Notes under the pieces: generated by a model | Databases searched by the model: none | Told to the model about the DNA's origin: nothing | What the model saw: only the letters and a program-made list of their open reading frames with translations | Program-made: the position numbers and the translations under genes | Part shown: positions 1-7,910 of the stretch, piece after piece | How the letters are laid out: each line of letters opens with the position of its first letter | Position numbering within the stretch: position 1 is the stretch's first letter | Source: Bacteroidota bacterium | Lineage (GTDB): Bacteria > Bacteroidota > Bacteroidia > Palsa-965 | Length of the DNA stretch: 64,000 nucleotides | Direction of reading: 5' to 3' | NCBI GenBank assembly: GCA_006218065.1 | Contig: VBWE01000030.1 | Location: 24,128 to 88,127, forward strand

Positions 1-2
1 AA

Positions 3-824
3 CAGCAGAAGAAATACTCGCTGCTTTCGCTGGCCCTGCTCGAGAAAAACCCGTCGCTGATCAATGAAAATATCCGGGGTTACTTTTCGAGACTGATCAA
101 TATGGCGATCAGCTACGGGGAAAACGGCGACGCAAACGAACTGGAAATAACGATTGAAAAAATCCGCATGCTCCCGCAGCGTTTTCCCGGCGCGCGCGAC
201 CCGCATATCCTGCATGATATCCAGTCGGCGTATTTCGGGCTGTCGCTGGAAATGCGCCTGCAGCAGGGCGATTTTGCCAAAGGACTCGCGCTCGTTCCCG
301 CGGTTTCGGAATGGCTCGCGGAAAAGGAACAACTGATGGACCGGAATCACCGGATGGTGATTTATATGACGGTGGCCGACCTGTATTTTATGGCCGGCGA
401 TTACCGGAAAACACTGCAGTGGCTGCGCGGCGTGGTGCACGAAAGCAATATCGGTTTCCGCGACGACGTGCAGTGTTTTGCATATATCCTGCAACTGGTC
501 ACGCATTATAAACTCGGGCACGACGACCTGCTGCCTTCGCTGCTGAAAAGCACCTACCGTTTCCTGCACAAGCGAAAAAAAATGTTCCGCGTCGAACAAC
601 TCGTATTGGGTTTCATCGCCACGCAGATACGCCGGCCCGCCACGTCTGTCGACCTGCGCCTGTCGTTCAAAGCGCTGCACGAAGCGCTGTTGGGAGTCGT
701 GCAGGATAAAATAGAACGCAAAGCGCTCGACTTTTTCGACCTGGTGAGCTGGCTGGAAAGTGAAATTTCCGGTGAAGGATTTTCCGTAACCGTTGCGCGC
801 AAAAGCAAACTTGCCGGGAAGTGA
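3..824 (+). CDS. Helical-repeat (TPR-like) protein, 5' truncated
   Basis: The reading frame is open from the first bases of the window, so the true start lies upstream; the first internal ATG is at 102. The visible 273 residues are almost entirely amphipathic helices with alternating Leu/Ala and Tyr/Trp positions, such as DLYFMAGDYRKTLQWLRGVV, which reads like a tetratricopeptide hairpin. There is no signal peptide or membrane span in the visible part, so a cytosolic scaffold role is possible. I do not recognise a named family and the function is unknown. The stop is followed by a hairpin of iterated words at 838-910. Confidence 0.6.
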   Translation, partial: QQKKYSLLSLALLEKNPSLINENIRGYFSRLINMAISYGENGDANELEITIEKIRMLPQRFPGARDPHILHDIQSAYFGLSLEMRLQQGDFAKGLALVPAVSEWLAEKEQLMDRNHRMVIYMTVADLYFMAGDYRKTLQWLRGVVHESNIGFRDDVQCFAYILQLVTHYKLGHDDLLPSLLKSTYRFLHKRKKMFRVEQLVLGFIATQIRRPATSVDLRLSFKALHEALLGVVQDKIERKALDFFDLVSWLESEISGEGFSVTVARKSKLAGK

Positions 825-837
825 ATGATCAATACCA

Positions 838-910
838 AACGCACAACGCACAATTATCAACAAGGCTTTCCGATGAACATTGAATATGTTTGATATTGTG
901 CGTTGTGTGT
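838..910. repeat. Word-iterated inverted repeat (ACGCACAA word)
   Basis: The left arm contains ACGCACAACGCACAAT and the right arm reads ATTGTGCGTTGTGTGT, its near-perfect reverse complement, with flanking ATCAA/TTGAT also pairing. The arms are built from repeats of an 8-9 nt word. The loop is about 28 nt. It follows the stop of the first gene and could act as a terminator, but no long T-run follows the stem. It is one of several elements in the window with this architecture. Confidence 0.7.
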
Positions 911-1067
911 CTGGAAGAGATAGCTCCCGGGTTTTGCGCTTTCCCGTGTTGAAAGATATTTTTTCGCGGGCCGACAGGAGTTAGAAAAAACAATACACTT
1001 GTCCCACGGAGTACCCGTGAAGCCATCTTTCGCGTAATTTTACACGCAATCCGAACCACAGCAACCG

Positions 1068-2456
1068 ATGAAGAACGAAAATCGTGTGTTTGAGCCTTTC
1101 CTGCTGGTGCTGTGCAGCCTCGTCATTTTTGTCGGCCTGTCTTTTGTCAATACGGAGTTTTCCGCCGCCGGGTATTCCGCCAAAAAAATCCATCTCTTTT
1201 CCGACGTCATCGCTTCAGGCCGCGTGGCCGTTGCACCTGCGGTTGGTCCCGTGGTCAACGATTCCATGATGAAAAAGCGCGGCGTTTTTATGAAACCCGA
1301 TAACAAGCACTCCGCCGAGATCGTGGAGTTCGGCGACGACAGCCTGGGCGGACTGATCCGTTTTTTCATGGCCATCGAGCAGTTGAAAACGAAAGGCAAA
1401 CAGGTCCGCATCGCGTATTTCGGCGATTCGATGATCGAAGGCGACCTGATTTCACAGGATCTGCGTGCGCTGATGCAGGATACCTTTGGCGGCTACGGTG
1501 TAGGATTCATGCCTATCACCTCGATCGTTGCGGGTTTCCGGCAGTCCATTATACATTCGTTTTCCACCAACTGGACGGACCACAACCTGCTGGAGAAAAA
1601 CAGCGGCGGTCATGCGCCGGGAATCACGGGACATACGTTTGTTCCCGCTTTCACCGGCCAGGGCGACAGTACGATTACCGGGAGCTGGGTGAAATACACC
1701 GCACCGAACCGTGCGCGCCTGGATCGTTTTTATAATGTGCGTCTTTTTTATGGGAAGACCGAAAGCGCCTGCTACGTAAACTGCAACAAGCAAAACCATA
1801 AACTCGACGGCGTGAATGCGGTGAACCAGTTGTACGTTAATCGCGGCGGAGCGATCCAGGCTGTACAGGCGGGTTTCAGTTGCGGCGGGCCGCTGGATGT
1901 GTACGGTTTCAGCATGGATACCGACAGCGGAGTTTTCGTGGATAATTTATCGTACAGGGGAAACAGCGGGCTTCCGCTCACGCAAATGCCATATCGTGTG
2001 CTGAACGGTTTGAACCAGCATCTCGATTATGACCTGATCATCCTGCAATACGGTCCGAATGTTGTGAACAGTAAACTGAAAAGCTACGACTGGTATGAAA
2101 AAGGGATGGTAGAAGTGGTGAAACATCTGAAACAGGCTTTTCCCACGGCCAGTATCCTGGTGATCAGCACCGGCGATAAAGGCTATCGTAAAAACGGCGT
2201 GATGGGTACCGATCCCGCCGTGCCGATCCTCGTGGAATCGCAGCGCAAGACCGCGGAAAAAACAGGCGCGGCATTCTGGAATTTGTACCAGGCCATGGGG
2301 GGTGAAGCTTCGATGGTGAAATGGGTGCAGGGCGATACGGTGTATGCGAACAAAGATTATACGCATTTCAATCACCGGGGTGCGAAACGGATCGGGAAGA
2401 TGTTGTTTGACCGGCTGATGAACGAATATAAATCATACAAGAAGAGTGCTACATAA
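1068..2456 (+). CDS. SGNH/GDSL-type esterase-like protein, membrane-anchored
   Basis: This 462-residue protein starts with a hydrophobic span at about residues 10-27 without an obvious cleavage site, so it is probably anchored with a periplasmic body. Block I is FGDSMIEGD with the nucleophile candidate Ser121, and the C-terminal catalytic pair is in DYTHFN (Asp430, His433), as in SGNH hydrolases and the acetyltransferase partners of MBOAT proteins. The downstream gene is a second SGNH protein overlapping by 11 bases, followed by an MBOAT gene. This suggests a role in adding or removing acetyl groups on a surface polymer. The polymer itself cannot be inferred from the sequence. Confidence 0.8.
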   Translation: MKNENRVFEPFLLVLCSLVIFVGLSFVNTEFSAAGYSAKKIHLFSDVIASGRVAVAPAVGPVVNDSMMKKRGVFMKPDNKHSAEIVEFGDDSLGGLIRFFMAIEQLKTKGKQVRIAYFGDSMIEGDLISQDLRALMQDTFGGYGVGFMPITSIVAGFRQSIIHSFSTNWTDHNLLEKNSGGHAPGITGHTFVPAFTGQGDSTITGSWVKYTAPNRARLDRFYNVRLFYGKTESACYVNCNKQNHKLDGVNAVNQLYVNRGGAIQAVQAGFSCGGPLDVYGFSMDTDSGVFVDNLSYRGNSGLPLTQMPYRVLNGLNQHLDYDLIILQYGPNVVNSKLKSYDWYEKGMVEVVKHLKQAFPTASILVISTGDKGYRKNGVMGTDPAVPILVESQRKTAEKTGAAFWNLYQAMGGEASMVKWVQGDTVYANKDYTHFNHRGAKRIGKMLFDRLMNEYKSYKKSAT

Positions 2457-3744
2457 CTCACTGAAAATACTGCTCGCTGCATTTTTGTGGCTGTCCGCTT
2501 CGTGCGAAGAGGCGCCTGCGCAGGAAAGCATGGGCAAAACGCTCGATTCGATGCTGCTGCCGTACCCGTTCATCAAGAAGAGCGCAAGCAAAATCGAGAA
2601 CGACAGTCTCGGCGAACAACTGGCCGATTTTTACCAGAAATTATATGAACTGAAAACCGGCAAGCGCGATCGCGTTACGGTAGTCCATATCGGCGATTCG
2701 CATATCCAGGCCGATTTTTTTACCGGCCGCGTCCGCCAGAACATGCAGCTGGAATTCGGCAATGCCGGCCGGGGGACGGTTTTCCCGTATCGCGTGGCAA
2801 AAACGAACGGCCCGTCGGATTACCGGAGCTGGACGAATACAGAATGGTCGGCGCGGCGCAATGCCTACGGAGCAAATGAAATGCCGATCGGGCTGAGCGG
2901 GATTACGGTGGAAACGATGGACACGAATTCCATGCTGCGCATCACGATGAAAAACATGCCGGGCCTGGACTACGGGTTCAACAAACTGGCGCTTTTCCAC
3001 GAAAAGGGAATCGGTTCATTCGATGTAACGGTTTGCGATACCTTCAACTGCGAGCTGGCGAAAATCGACGTGCGCAGCGGCGATCCGCAATATTCGATCG
3101 TGAATTTCGACAAGCTCATGTACAGCGTGATGTTCGATTTTTCCGCACCCGATACCAACGCCAAACGCGAGCGGATTTACGGCATGGTGCTCGAAAACGG
3201 GCAGCCTGGCGTGCAGTACAATATGATCGGCGTGAACGGCGCGGAATACAGGCATTACAATATCTCCGAGTATTTCGTCAAACAGCTTTCGTACCTGAAG
3301 CCCGACCTGGTCATCGTTTCGATGGGCACGAACGAAGCGTATCACACCGGGTTCAAGCGCGATTTATTTTATGGTAATATCGATTCGCTGGTGAAAGATA
3401 TCGCAGCTGTTGCGCCGGAGGCAAAAGTATTGCTCACCACGCCCGGCGATTCTTTCCGCCGCACGAGAAAAGGCCGCGTGAAAAATCCCGACGTGAAAGA
3501 AGCGCGCAATACCGTAGCCGATTACTGCACTACGAACAAAATCGCTTACTGGGACCTGTTCAGCGTGATGGGCGGGTACGGCTCCATGGCCAAATGGTAC
3601 GTGAGCGGGCTGGCTGCGAAGGACCGCCTGCATTTCAGCAAAAAAGGCTACGACATCCAGGGACGCCTTTTGTACGATGCCATGATAAAATCCTACGAAG
3701 AGTACGTGATCAGGAAATACGGAAAAAAGCAGGGAGAGAAATAA
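2446..3744 (+). CDS. SGNH/GDSL hydrolase family protein
   Basis: Starts with GTG and overlaps the end of the previous gene by 11 bases, implying translational coupling. An N-terminal hydrophobic segment ends at LSASC (Cys20), a weak lipobox; signal peptidase I cleavage after APAQ is the alternative. Block I is VVHIGDSHIQAD (Ser85), and the C-terminal Asp/His pair lies in KDRLHFSKKGYD (Asp393, His396). VSMGTNEA near residue 290 fits the block III region. Its paralogy with the upstream gene and the following MBOAT gene fit an extracytoplasmic O-acetylation complex similar in logic to AlgI with AlgJ/AlgX. That functional assignment is an inference. Confidence 0.8.
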   Translation: MLHNSLKILLAAFLWLSASCEEAPAQESMGKTLDSMLLPYPFIKKSASKIENDSLGEQLADFYQKLYELKTGKRDRVTVVHIGDSHIQADFFTGRVRQNMQLEFGNAGRGTVFPYRVAKTNGPSDYRSWTNTEWSARRNAYGANEMPIGLSGITVETMDTNSMLRITMKNMPGLDYGFNKLALFHEKGIGSFDVTVCDTFNCELAKIDVRSGDPQYSIVNFDKLMYSVMFDFSAPDTNAKRERIYGMVLENGQPGVQYNMIGVNGAEYRHYNISEYFVKQLSYLKPDLVIVSMGTNEAYHTGFKRDLFYGNIDSLVKDIAAVAPEAKVLLTTPGDSFRRTRKGRVKNPDVKEARNTVADYCTTNKIAYWDLFSVMGGYGSMAKWYVSGLAAKDRLHFSKKGYDIQGRLLYDAMIKSYEEYVIRKYGKKQGEK

Positions 3745-3766
3745 CCCAACTCAACAGGATCGGCCG

Positions 3767-3808
3767 AACCAATTCCCCTCTCTGCAGGAGAGGAGTTGGG
3801 GTGAGGTC
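3767..3808. repeat. CCCTCTC/GGAGAGG hairpin repeat
   Basis: CCAATTCCCCTCTC pairs imperfectly with GAGAGGAGTTGG around a TGCA tip, followed by GGGTGAGG. A related CCGCTCTC...GAGAGCGGGCCGGGG element lies at 61763-61804. It separates the SGNH gene from the MBOAT gene. It looks like a dispersed REP-type element rather than an intrinsic terminator because no T-run follows. Confidence 0.6.
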
Positions 3809-3849
3809 TTCCGAACAACAGCAAAAAACAGCAAGAGCGGAATCGTAAC

Positions 3850-5403
3850 GTGTTCGACATCGACTGGCATAAAATAATTGATTCGCTCGCTTATAGCGAG
3901 AAAGATCCCCTGCTTTTCAACAGCGGTTTTTTCTTTTTCTTTTTTGCCGTCGTGCTCTTTTATTTGCAGTTCGTTCACCGGCGGAAGCTGACGCGCATAA
4001 TTGTTTTTTCGCTTTTCTCGCTTTACTTTTTTTACAAATGCTGCGGCTGGTACGTGGGTTTTATGCTCATCGCGGCCACCATCGACTTCGGTCTTTCAAA
4101 CTGGATCTATGCGCTGAAAAAGAAAGCGGGCAAAACGGCCGTGCTGGTGCTGAGTCTTGTACTGAACATTGGCCTGCTCTGCACGTTCAAATACACCGAT
4201 CTGTTTATCAATACCTGGAACAGCCTTGCCGGCGGAACACTGAAGCCGCTTGATCTCATTATTCCCGTCGGCATTTCGTTTTACACGTTCGAAAACCTCA
4301 GCTATACGATCGATGTTTACCGCGGTCATTTCAAGCCGGTGCGGAATTTCCTGGATTACCTGTTTTTCCTTTCGTTCTTCCCGAAACTGGTCATGGGTCC
4401 GATCGTCCGCGCCTCCGATTTCATTCCCCAGATCCGGAAGGATACGCTGATCACGCAGGAGGATATCGGGCGCGGCTTGTATCTTATCCTCAGCGGCCTT
4501 TTCCGGAAAGTGATTATTTCCGATTACCTCTACGTCAACTTCGTGCAGTATATTTTCGACGATCCTTCCAAGCACAGCGGCGTGGAATGCCTGTTCGGCG
4601 TATATGCCTACGCACTGGTGATTTACTGCGACTTTTCGGGCTACAGCGACATGGCTATCGGCATGGCGCGCTGGATGGGCTTTAAAATCCCCGCCAACTT
4701 CGATTCGCCTTACCAGTCGGGCAGCATTACCGAGTTCTGGCGGCGCTGGCATATTTCACTTTCTTCGTGGCTGCGCGATTATCTCTACATCTCACTGGGC
4801 GGAAACCGGCGCGGAACGGTGGGAACGTACGTTATTTCGGGGTTGTTTTTCGCGCTTTCCCTCACGGCCTGTTTCGTGATTTTCAACCAGTACGACACCT
4901 GGTGGCCTTTCCTGGCCTGGGGCGCACTGGTTTTGCTTTTCGTACTGCCGCCGCTGATCAGCAAAAAAGAAAAAAAGGGATTCAGCACCAGCCTGAACCT
5001 GCTCAATACCATGCTGCTCGGCGGACTCTGGCACGGGGCTTCGTGGAATTTCATGATCTGGGGCCTGCTGCACGGCATGGCACTCGCGGTGGATAAACTG
5101 CGTACGACGTTCCTGCCCGCGCCGAAAAGCAGGGCCGGGGCAACCTGGCTGCGCGTAGCGGGTGTTTTTATCACGTTCCATTTTGTTTGTTTCTGCTGGG
5201 TCTTTTTCAAAGCGGAAAATTTCGGGCAGGCTTCCGTATTGCTCGGCCTGCATTTCGTGCCTAAATCCATCGAAGAAAAGACCCAGCTTTTGCTTTCCCG
5301 GGCCCCGATGATCGGCCGGCTGGCGCTTATCGTGGTGGTACTGTGGCTGGTAGTCCAGTTTAAGCAGGCGGAACAGATCCTGCCGATTTACCTGCAGTTC
5401 TGA
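3850..5403 (+). CDS. MBOAT family O-acyltransferase (AlgI-like)
   Basis: A 517-residue polytopic membrane protein with a GTG start. Family hallmarks in order are DFSGYSDMAIG (about 261-271), FWRRWHISLSSWLRDYLYI (296-314), and the two conserved histidine contexts GGLWHGASWN (His395) and WGLLHG (His409). MBOAT proteins pass an acyl group, usually acetyl, across the inner membrane to a periplasmic acceptor enzyme. The two SGNH proteins just upstream are natural acceptors. It is slightly longer than typical AlgI (about 480), because of an extra hydrophobic stretch near 330-370. The acceptor polymer is unknown; alginate genes are not seen here. Confidence 0.9.
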   Translation: MFDIDWHKIIDSLAYSEKDPLLFNSGFFFFFFAVVLFYLQFVHRRKLTRIIVFSLFSLYFFYKCCGWYVGFMLIAATIDFGLSNWIYALKKKAGKTAVLVLSLVLNIGLLCTFKYTDLFINTWNSLAGGTLKPLDLIIPVGISFYTFENLSYTIDVYRGHFKPVRNFLDYLFFLSFFPKLVMGPIVRASDFIPQIRKDTLITQEDIGRGLYLILSGLFRKVIISDYLYVNFVQYIFDDPSKHSGVECLFGVYAYALVIYCDFSGYSDMAIGMARWMGFKIPANFDSPYQSGSITEFWRRWHISLSSWLRDYLYISLGGNRRGTVGTYVISGLFFALSLTACFVIFNQYDTWWPFLAWGALVLLFVLPPLISKKEKKGFSTSLNLLNTMLLGGLWHGASWNFMIWGLLHGMALAVDKLRTTFLPAPKSRAGATWLRVAGVFITFHFVCFCWVFFKAENFGQASVLLGLHFVPKSIEEKTQLLLSRAPMIGRLALIVVVLWLVVQFKQAEQILPIYLQF

Positions 5404-5432
5404 TTTTTACCCGGCCTATTTTTTAATGCGGA

Positions 5433-5464
5433 TTTGGTTTTTCCGGGTTTTTGATATAGATTTG
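5433..5464 (+). promoter_or_regulatory. Bacteroidota-type promoter for cspA
   Basis: TTTG at 5433-5436 and TAGATTTG at 5457-5464, separated by 20 bases, match the phylum's -33/-7 pattern (TTTG, TAnnTTTG). The start codon follows about 28 bases later. Confidence 0.7.
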
Positions 5465-5491
5465 CGCCTCATCATCAAAAAACAGATCAAA

Positions 5492-5683
5492 ATGAAAAAT
5501 GGTACAGTAAAATTCTTTAACAACGTAAAAGGTTTTGGTTTCATCAAAGAAGACGGAACAAACCAGGAAATTTTCGTTCACGTTTCCGGCCTGAAAGAAG
5601 AAATTCGCCAGGATGATCGCGTTGTATTTGAAGTTCAGGAAGGCAAAAAAGGACTGAACGCCGTTAATGTACGTCTGGCGTAA
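5492..5683 (+). CDS. cspA: Cold-shock domain protein
   Basis: A 63-residue single cold-shock domain protein beginning MKNGTVKFFNNVKGFGFI. RNP1 (KGFGFI) and RNP2 (IFVHVS) are intact, so it should bind single-stranded RNA/DNA as an RNA chaperone. I chose the ATG at 5492 because an in-frame ATG at 5426 would add 22 residues absent from the family and would lie upstream of the -7 box. It is monocistronic: its own promoter precedes it and a strong terminator follows at 5704. Confidence 0.95.
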   Translation: MKNGTVKFFNNVKGFGFIKEDGTNQEIFVHVSGLKEEIRQDDRVVFEVQEGKKGLNAVNVRLA

Positions 5684-5703
5684 GTCATAAGTGCATAAAA
5701 CTG

Positions 5704-5738
5704 AAAAGACCCTGTTCGAAAGAACGGGGTCTTTTTAT
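5704..5738 (+). terminator. Rho-independent terminator after cspA
   Basis: GACCCTGTTC pairs with GAACGGGGTC around a GAAA tetraloop, flanked by AAAA and a TTTTT tract. This is a textbook intrinsic terminator. Confidence 0.9.
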
Positions 5739-5837
5739 TTATACCGGTTCGTGAAAGTTTGGAAAACAAAACCCTCCTCGTGTGAAATCGGCTTCCGCGC
5801 ATCATCATAGGGGCATAACCGGAACGCTACCTACCGT

Positions 5838-7358
5838 ATGAAAAACCCTGGAATACGCCTATTTGCAGGCATCGTGATCATCCTGGCCAGTTCGGCTTCC
5901 GCGCATGCGCAAAAACTCCCCGGTCTTATTCCTTTCCGCGACAAACAGGGGCTTTTCGGCTATTGCGACAGCATGAAAAAAATCATCATTCCCTGCCGGT
6001 TCGATCGTGCGGAACTTTTTGACGGCGACAGCGCGTTGGTGGAATGGGAGAATAAACAGGGACATATTTTTAAAAACGGGAAAATGGGTAAGGTGGATTC
6101 CAATTTTGTACCGCCGCCGCCGCCGGCCTGGCCGTTTACGTGGATACCCATGACCGTTATGTTCCCCACGTATGTTGTCGAAACGGAATCAAGCCCGAAA
6201 CTCATCCCTGTCCGGGCAAAATCGGGCTTGTATGGCTACATGAACAGGAAAAGCGATACGGCTATTGCCTGCCGGTATAAAACCGCCGATTATTACGCCG
6301 AAGGACTGGCTTTCGTTACCGAAGGTGATTCGGTGAGCGGATTTATCGATGAACAGGGGAAATGGGCGCTCCGGTTCAGCCAGGCGGAAGTTTCCAGCGC
6401 TTCGGCTTTCAAACACGGACTGGCAGAATTCGCTTCGTCAAGAGGCCGGGGCATCATGACTAAAAAAGGAACCTGGATCATACCGCCCATATTCGATCTT
6501 GCGCCGGTGGTTATTGGTCCGGATTGTATTCTTGCCGGGAACTCGGACGCCCGCTTTTTCTGCAATGGGAAAGGCATTCCCGTGGAACCGAAATTCTATT
6601 CGGAAGTGAGTAGCCTCTCGTCCGGAAGAATACTCGTGCAGGATGCGCAGAGCCGGCTTTACGGCTATACGGACGCGAAAGGAAAGCTGGTCATTCCCTG
6701 CATCTATGCGGAAGCCGTCGGTTTTTCCATGAACGCAGCGCCGGCGTGCATGAGCGGCATGGGCTGGGGACTGATTGACCTGCAGGGAAGGAAAATCCTG
6801 CCTTTTGAGTATAACCAGGTCTTTTTCGCCGGGCAGGAATACTCCCTGTTTGTCATCCAGCGGGATGAGCGATACGGGTATTTCAATGCGCGCACGAAAA
6901 AAATGGATATTCCCCTGACCTGGCAGGATGCTTCCGTTTTTGATGAGCGGGGCTGGGCTTCGGTTATGGATACCAGTACCAACAGTTATGGCATGATAAA
7001 CCGGTCGGGCGAAAAGCAGATCGACTTTTTGTACGACGAGCAGATTATATTTTCCGGGGACAGCCTGGCGATTATCAGCCGTGAAAACCGCTTTGGACTC
7101 ATAAACAGGGCGGGGAAGGAAGTCGTTAAACCGGAATACAGCGAACTGAACAGTTTCAACAGTTTCGGCCTGGCCTGGGCGCAGAACTGGGATGGATATT
7201 ATGGTTGCATTAACAATAAAGGTGATACTATTATTGCATTCAAATTCAATACAATATATAATTTTGATGAAGCCGGAATGGCTAAAGTTGAAACCGGGGA
7301 CGGAGCGTACTATATTGACCGGAAAGGGAACGAGTATTTTGAGCCGGTGGAGGAGTAA
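5838..7358 (+). CDS. WG-repeat protein, exported
   Basis: The 506 residues begin with a signal peptide ending in ASAHAQ. The rest is a series of degenerate WG/KWG repeats of the form (L/R)YGYxxxxGKxxIPxxYxxA, for example GLYGYMNRKSDTAI and RLYGYTDAKGKLVIP, roughly every 45-70 residues. WG-repeat proteins are predicted beta-propeller-like or beta-rich surface/periplasmic proteins of unknown function, common in Bacteroidota. A proline stretch (PPPPPA, about residue 91-96) separates the first repeats. No enzymatic residues are evident, and no operon partner is obvious. Confidence 0.85.
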   Translation: MKNPGIRLFAGIVIILASSASAHAQKLPGLIPFRDKQGLFGYCDSMKKIIIPCRFDRAELFDGDSALVEWENKQGHIFKNGKMGKVDSNFVPPPPPAWPFTWIPMTVMFPTYVVETESSPKLIPVRAKSGLYGYMNRKSDTAIACRYKTADYYAEGLAFVTEGDSVSGFIDEQGKWALRFSQAEVSSASAFKHGLAEFASSRGRGIMTKKGTWIIPPIFDLAPVVIGPDCILAGNSDARFFCNGKGIPVEPKFYSEVSSLSSGRILVQDAQSRLYGYTDAKGKLVIPCIYAEAVGFSMNAAPACMSGMGWGLIDLQGRKILPFEYNQVFFAGQEYSLFVIQRDERYGYFNARTKKMDIPLTWQDASVFDERGWASVMDTSTNSYGMINRSGEKQIDFLYDEQIIFSGDSLAIISRENRFGLINRAGKEVVKPEYSELNSFNSFGLAWAQNWDGYYGCINNKGDTIIAFKFNTIYNFDEAGMAKVETGDGAYYIDRKGNEYFEPVEE

Positions 7359-7363
7359 TGAAC

Positions 7364-7468
7364 TTCACTGGTCGGCATAAATAGTCGCATGGAGTCGTCG
7401 TCTTCAGACGACGACTAGCGAAGTTCCCGGAAGACGACTCCACGCGACTATTTATGCCGACCAGTGAA
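7364..7468. repeat. 105-bp nested palindromic element
   Basis: Two perfect 25-base arms (7364-7388 and 7444-7468; the left arm begins TTCACTGGTCGGCATAAATA) enclose 55 bases. Nested inside, TGGAGTCGTC pairs with GACGACTCCA. The centre contains GACGACGACTAGCG. It starts six bases after the WG-repeat stop and lies upstream of the rpmB promoter. No target-site duplication or ORF is visible. The size and layout suit a MITE or REPIN-like element; it could also work as a bidirectional terminator. Confidence 0.85.
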
Positions 7469-7515
7469 ATACTTTTCTGACATTATTCTGTTTCTTCGCA
7501 CATCAAACAAAAAAA

Positions 7516-7579
7516 TTTGTCCGTTTCGTATAAAACTCCGTTATTTGCACCCCTGAATTCAATAAAAAACGATTGCATC
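7516..7579 (+). promoter_or_regulatory. rpmB promoter and leader shared with rpmG
   Basis: TTTG at 7516-7519 is followed after 20 bases by GTTATTTG, a weak version of TAnnTTTG. The transcribed leader from 7543 on (ATTTGCACCCCTGAATTCAA, then TAAAA and ACGATT) is almost identical to the leader of rpmG at 12221-12256. Confidence 0.65.
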
Positions 7580-7819
7580 ATGTCTAAAGTTTGTCAGATT
7601 ACCGGGAAGAAATCGATTGGCGGGAACAAAGTGTCTCACTCCAACCGTAAAACCAAGCGTCGCTTTAACGTAAACCTGCACGCAAAGCGCTTCTTCCTGC
7701 CCGAAGAAAACAAATGGCTGCAGCTCCGCATTTCTACCGCGGGTATGCGCACGATCAATAAAATCGGTATCAGCGAAGCCGTAAAGCGCGCCCGTGAAGC
7801 GGGTTATCTTGCGAAGTAA
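7580..7819 (+). CDS. rpmB: 50S ribosomal protein L28
   Basis: A 79-residue basic protein beginning MSKVCQITGKKSIGGNKVSH, matching bacterial L28 in length and sequence pattern. An upstream GTG at 7517 would overlap the -33 box, so the ATG at 7580 is the start. It is a large-subunit protein required for mature 50S assembly. It stands alone here rather than directly with rpmG, which lies about 4.7 kb downstream behind a nearly identical leader sequence. Confidence 0.96.
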   Translation: MSKVCQITGKKSIGGNKVSHSNRKTKRRFNVNLHAKRFFLPEENKWLQLRISTAGMRTINKIGISEAVKRAREAGYLAK

Positions 7820-7850
7820 CCGCTCATCCGCTTTTAAAAGCATTAATAGA

Positions 7851-7887
7851 AACGTTGTCGTGAATTCGCGGCAACGTTTTTATTTTT
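7851..7887 (+). terminator. Intrinsic terminator after rpmB
   Basis: AACGTTGTCG pairs with CGGCAACGTT around TGAATTCG, followed by TTTTTATTTTT. The T tract overlaps TATTTTTG (7881-7888), which also fits the -7 consensus and may start the transcript for the M24 peptidase gene at 7911. Confidence 0.8.
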
Positions 7888-7910
7888 GTAAGTATCCAAT
7901 CGCCAGCTAC

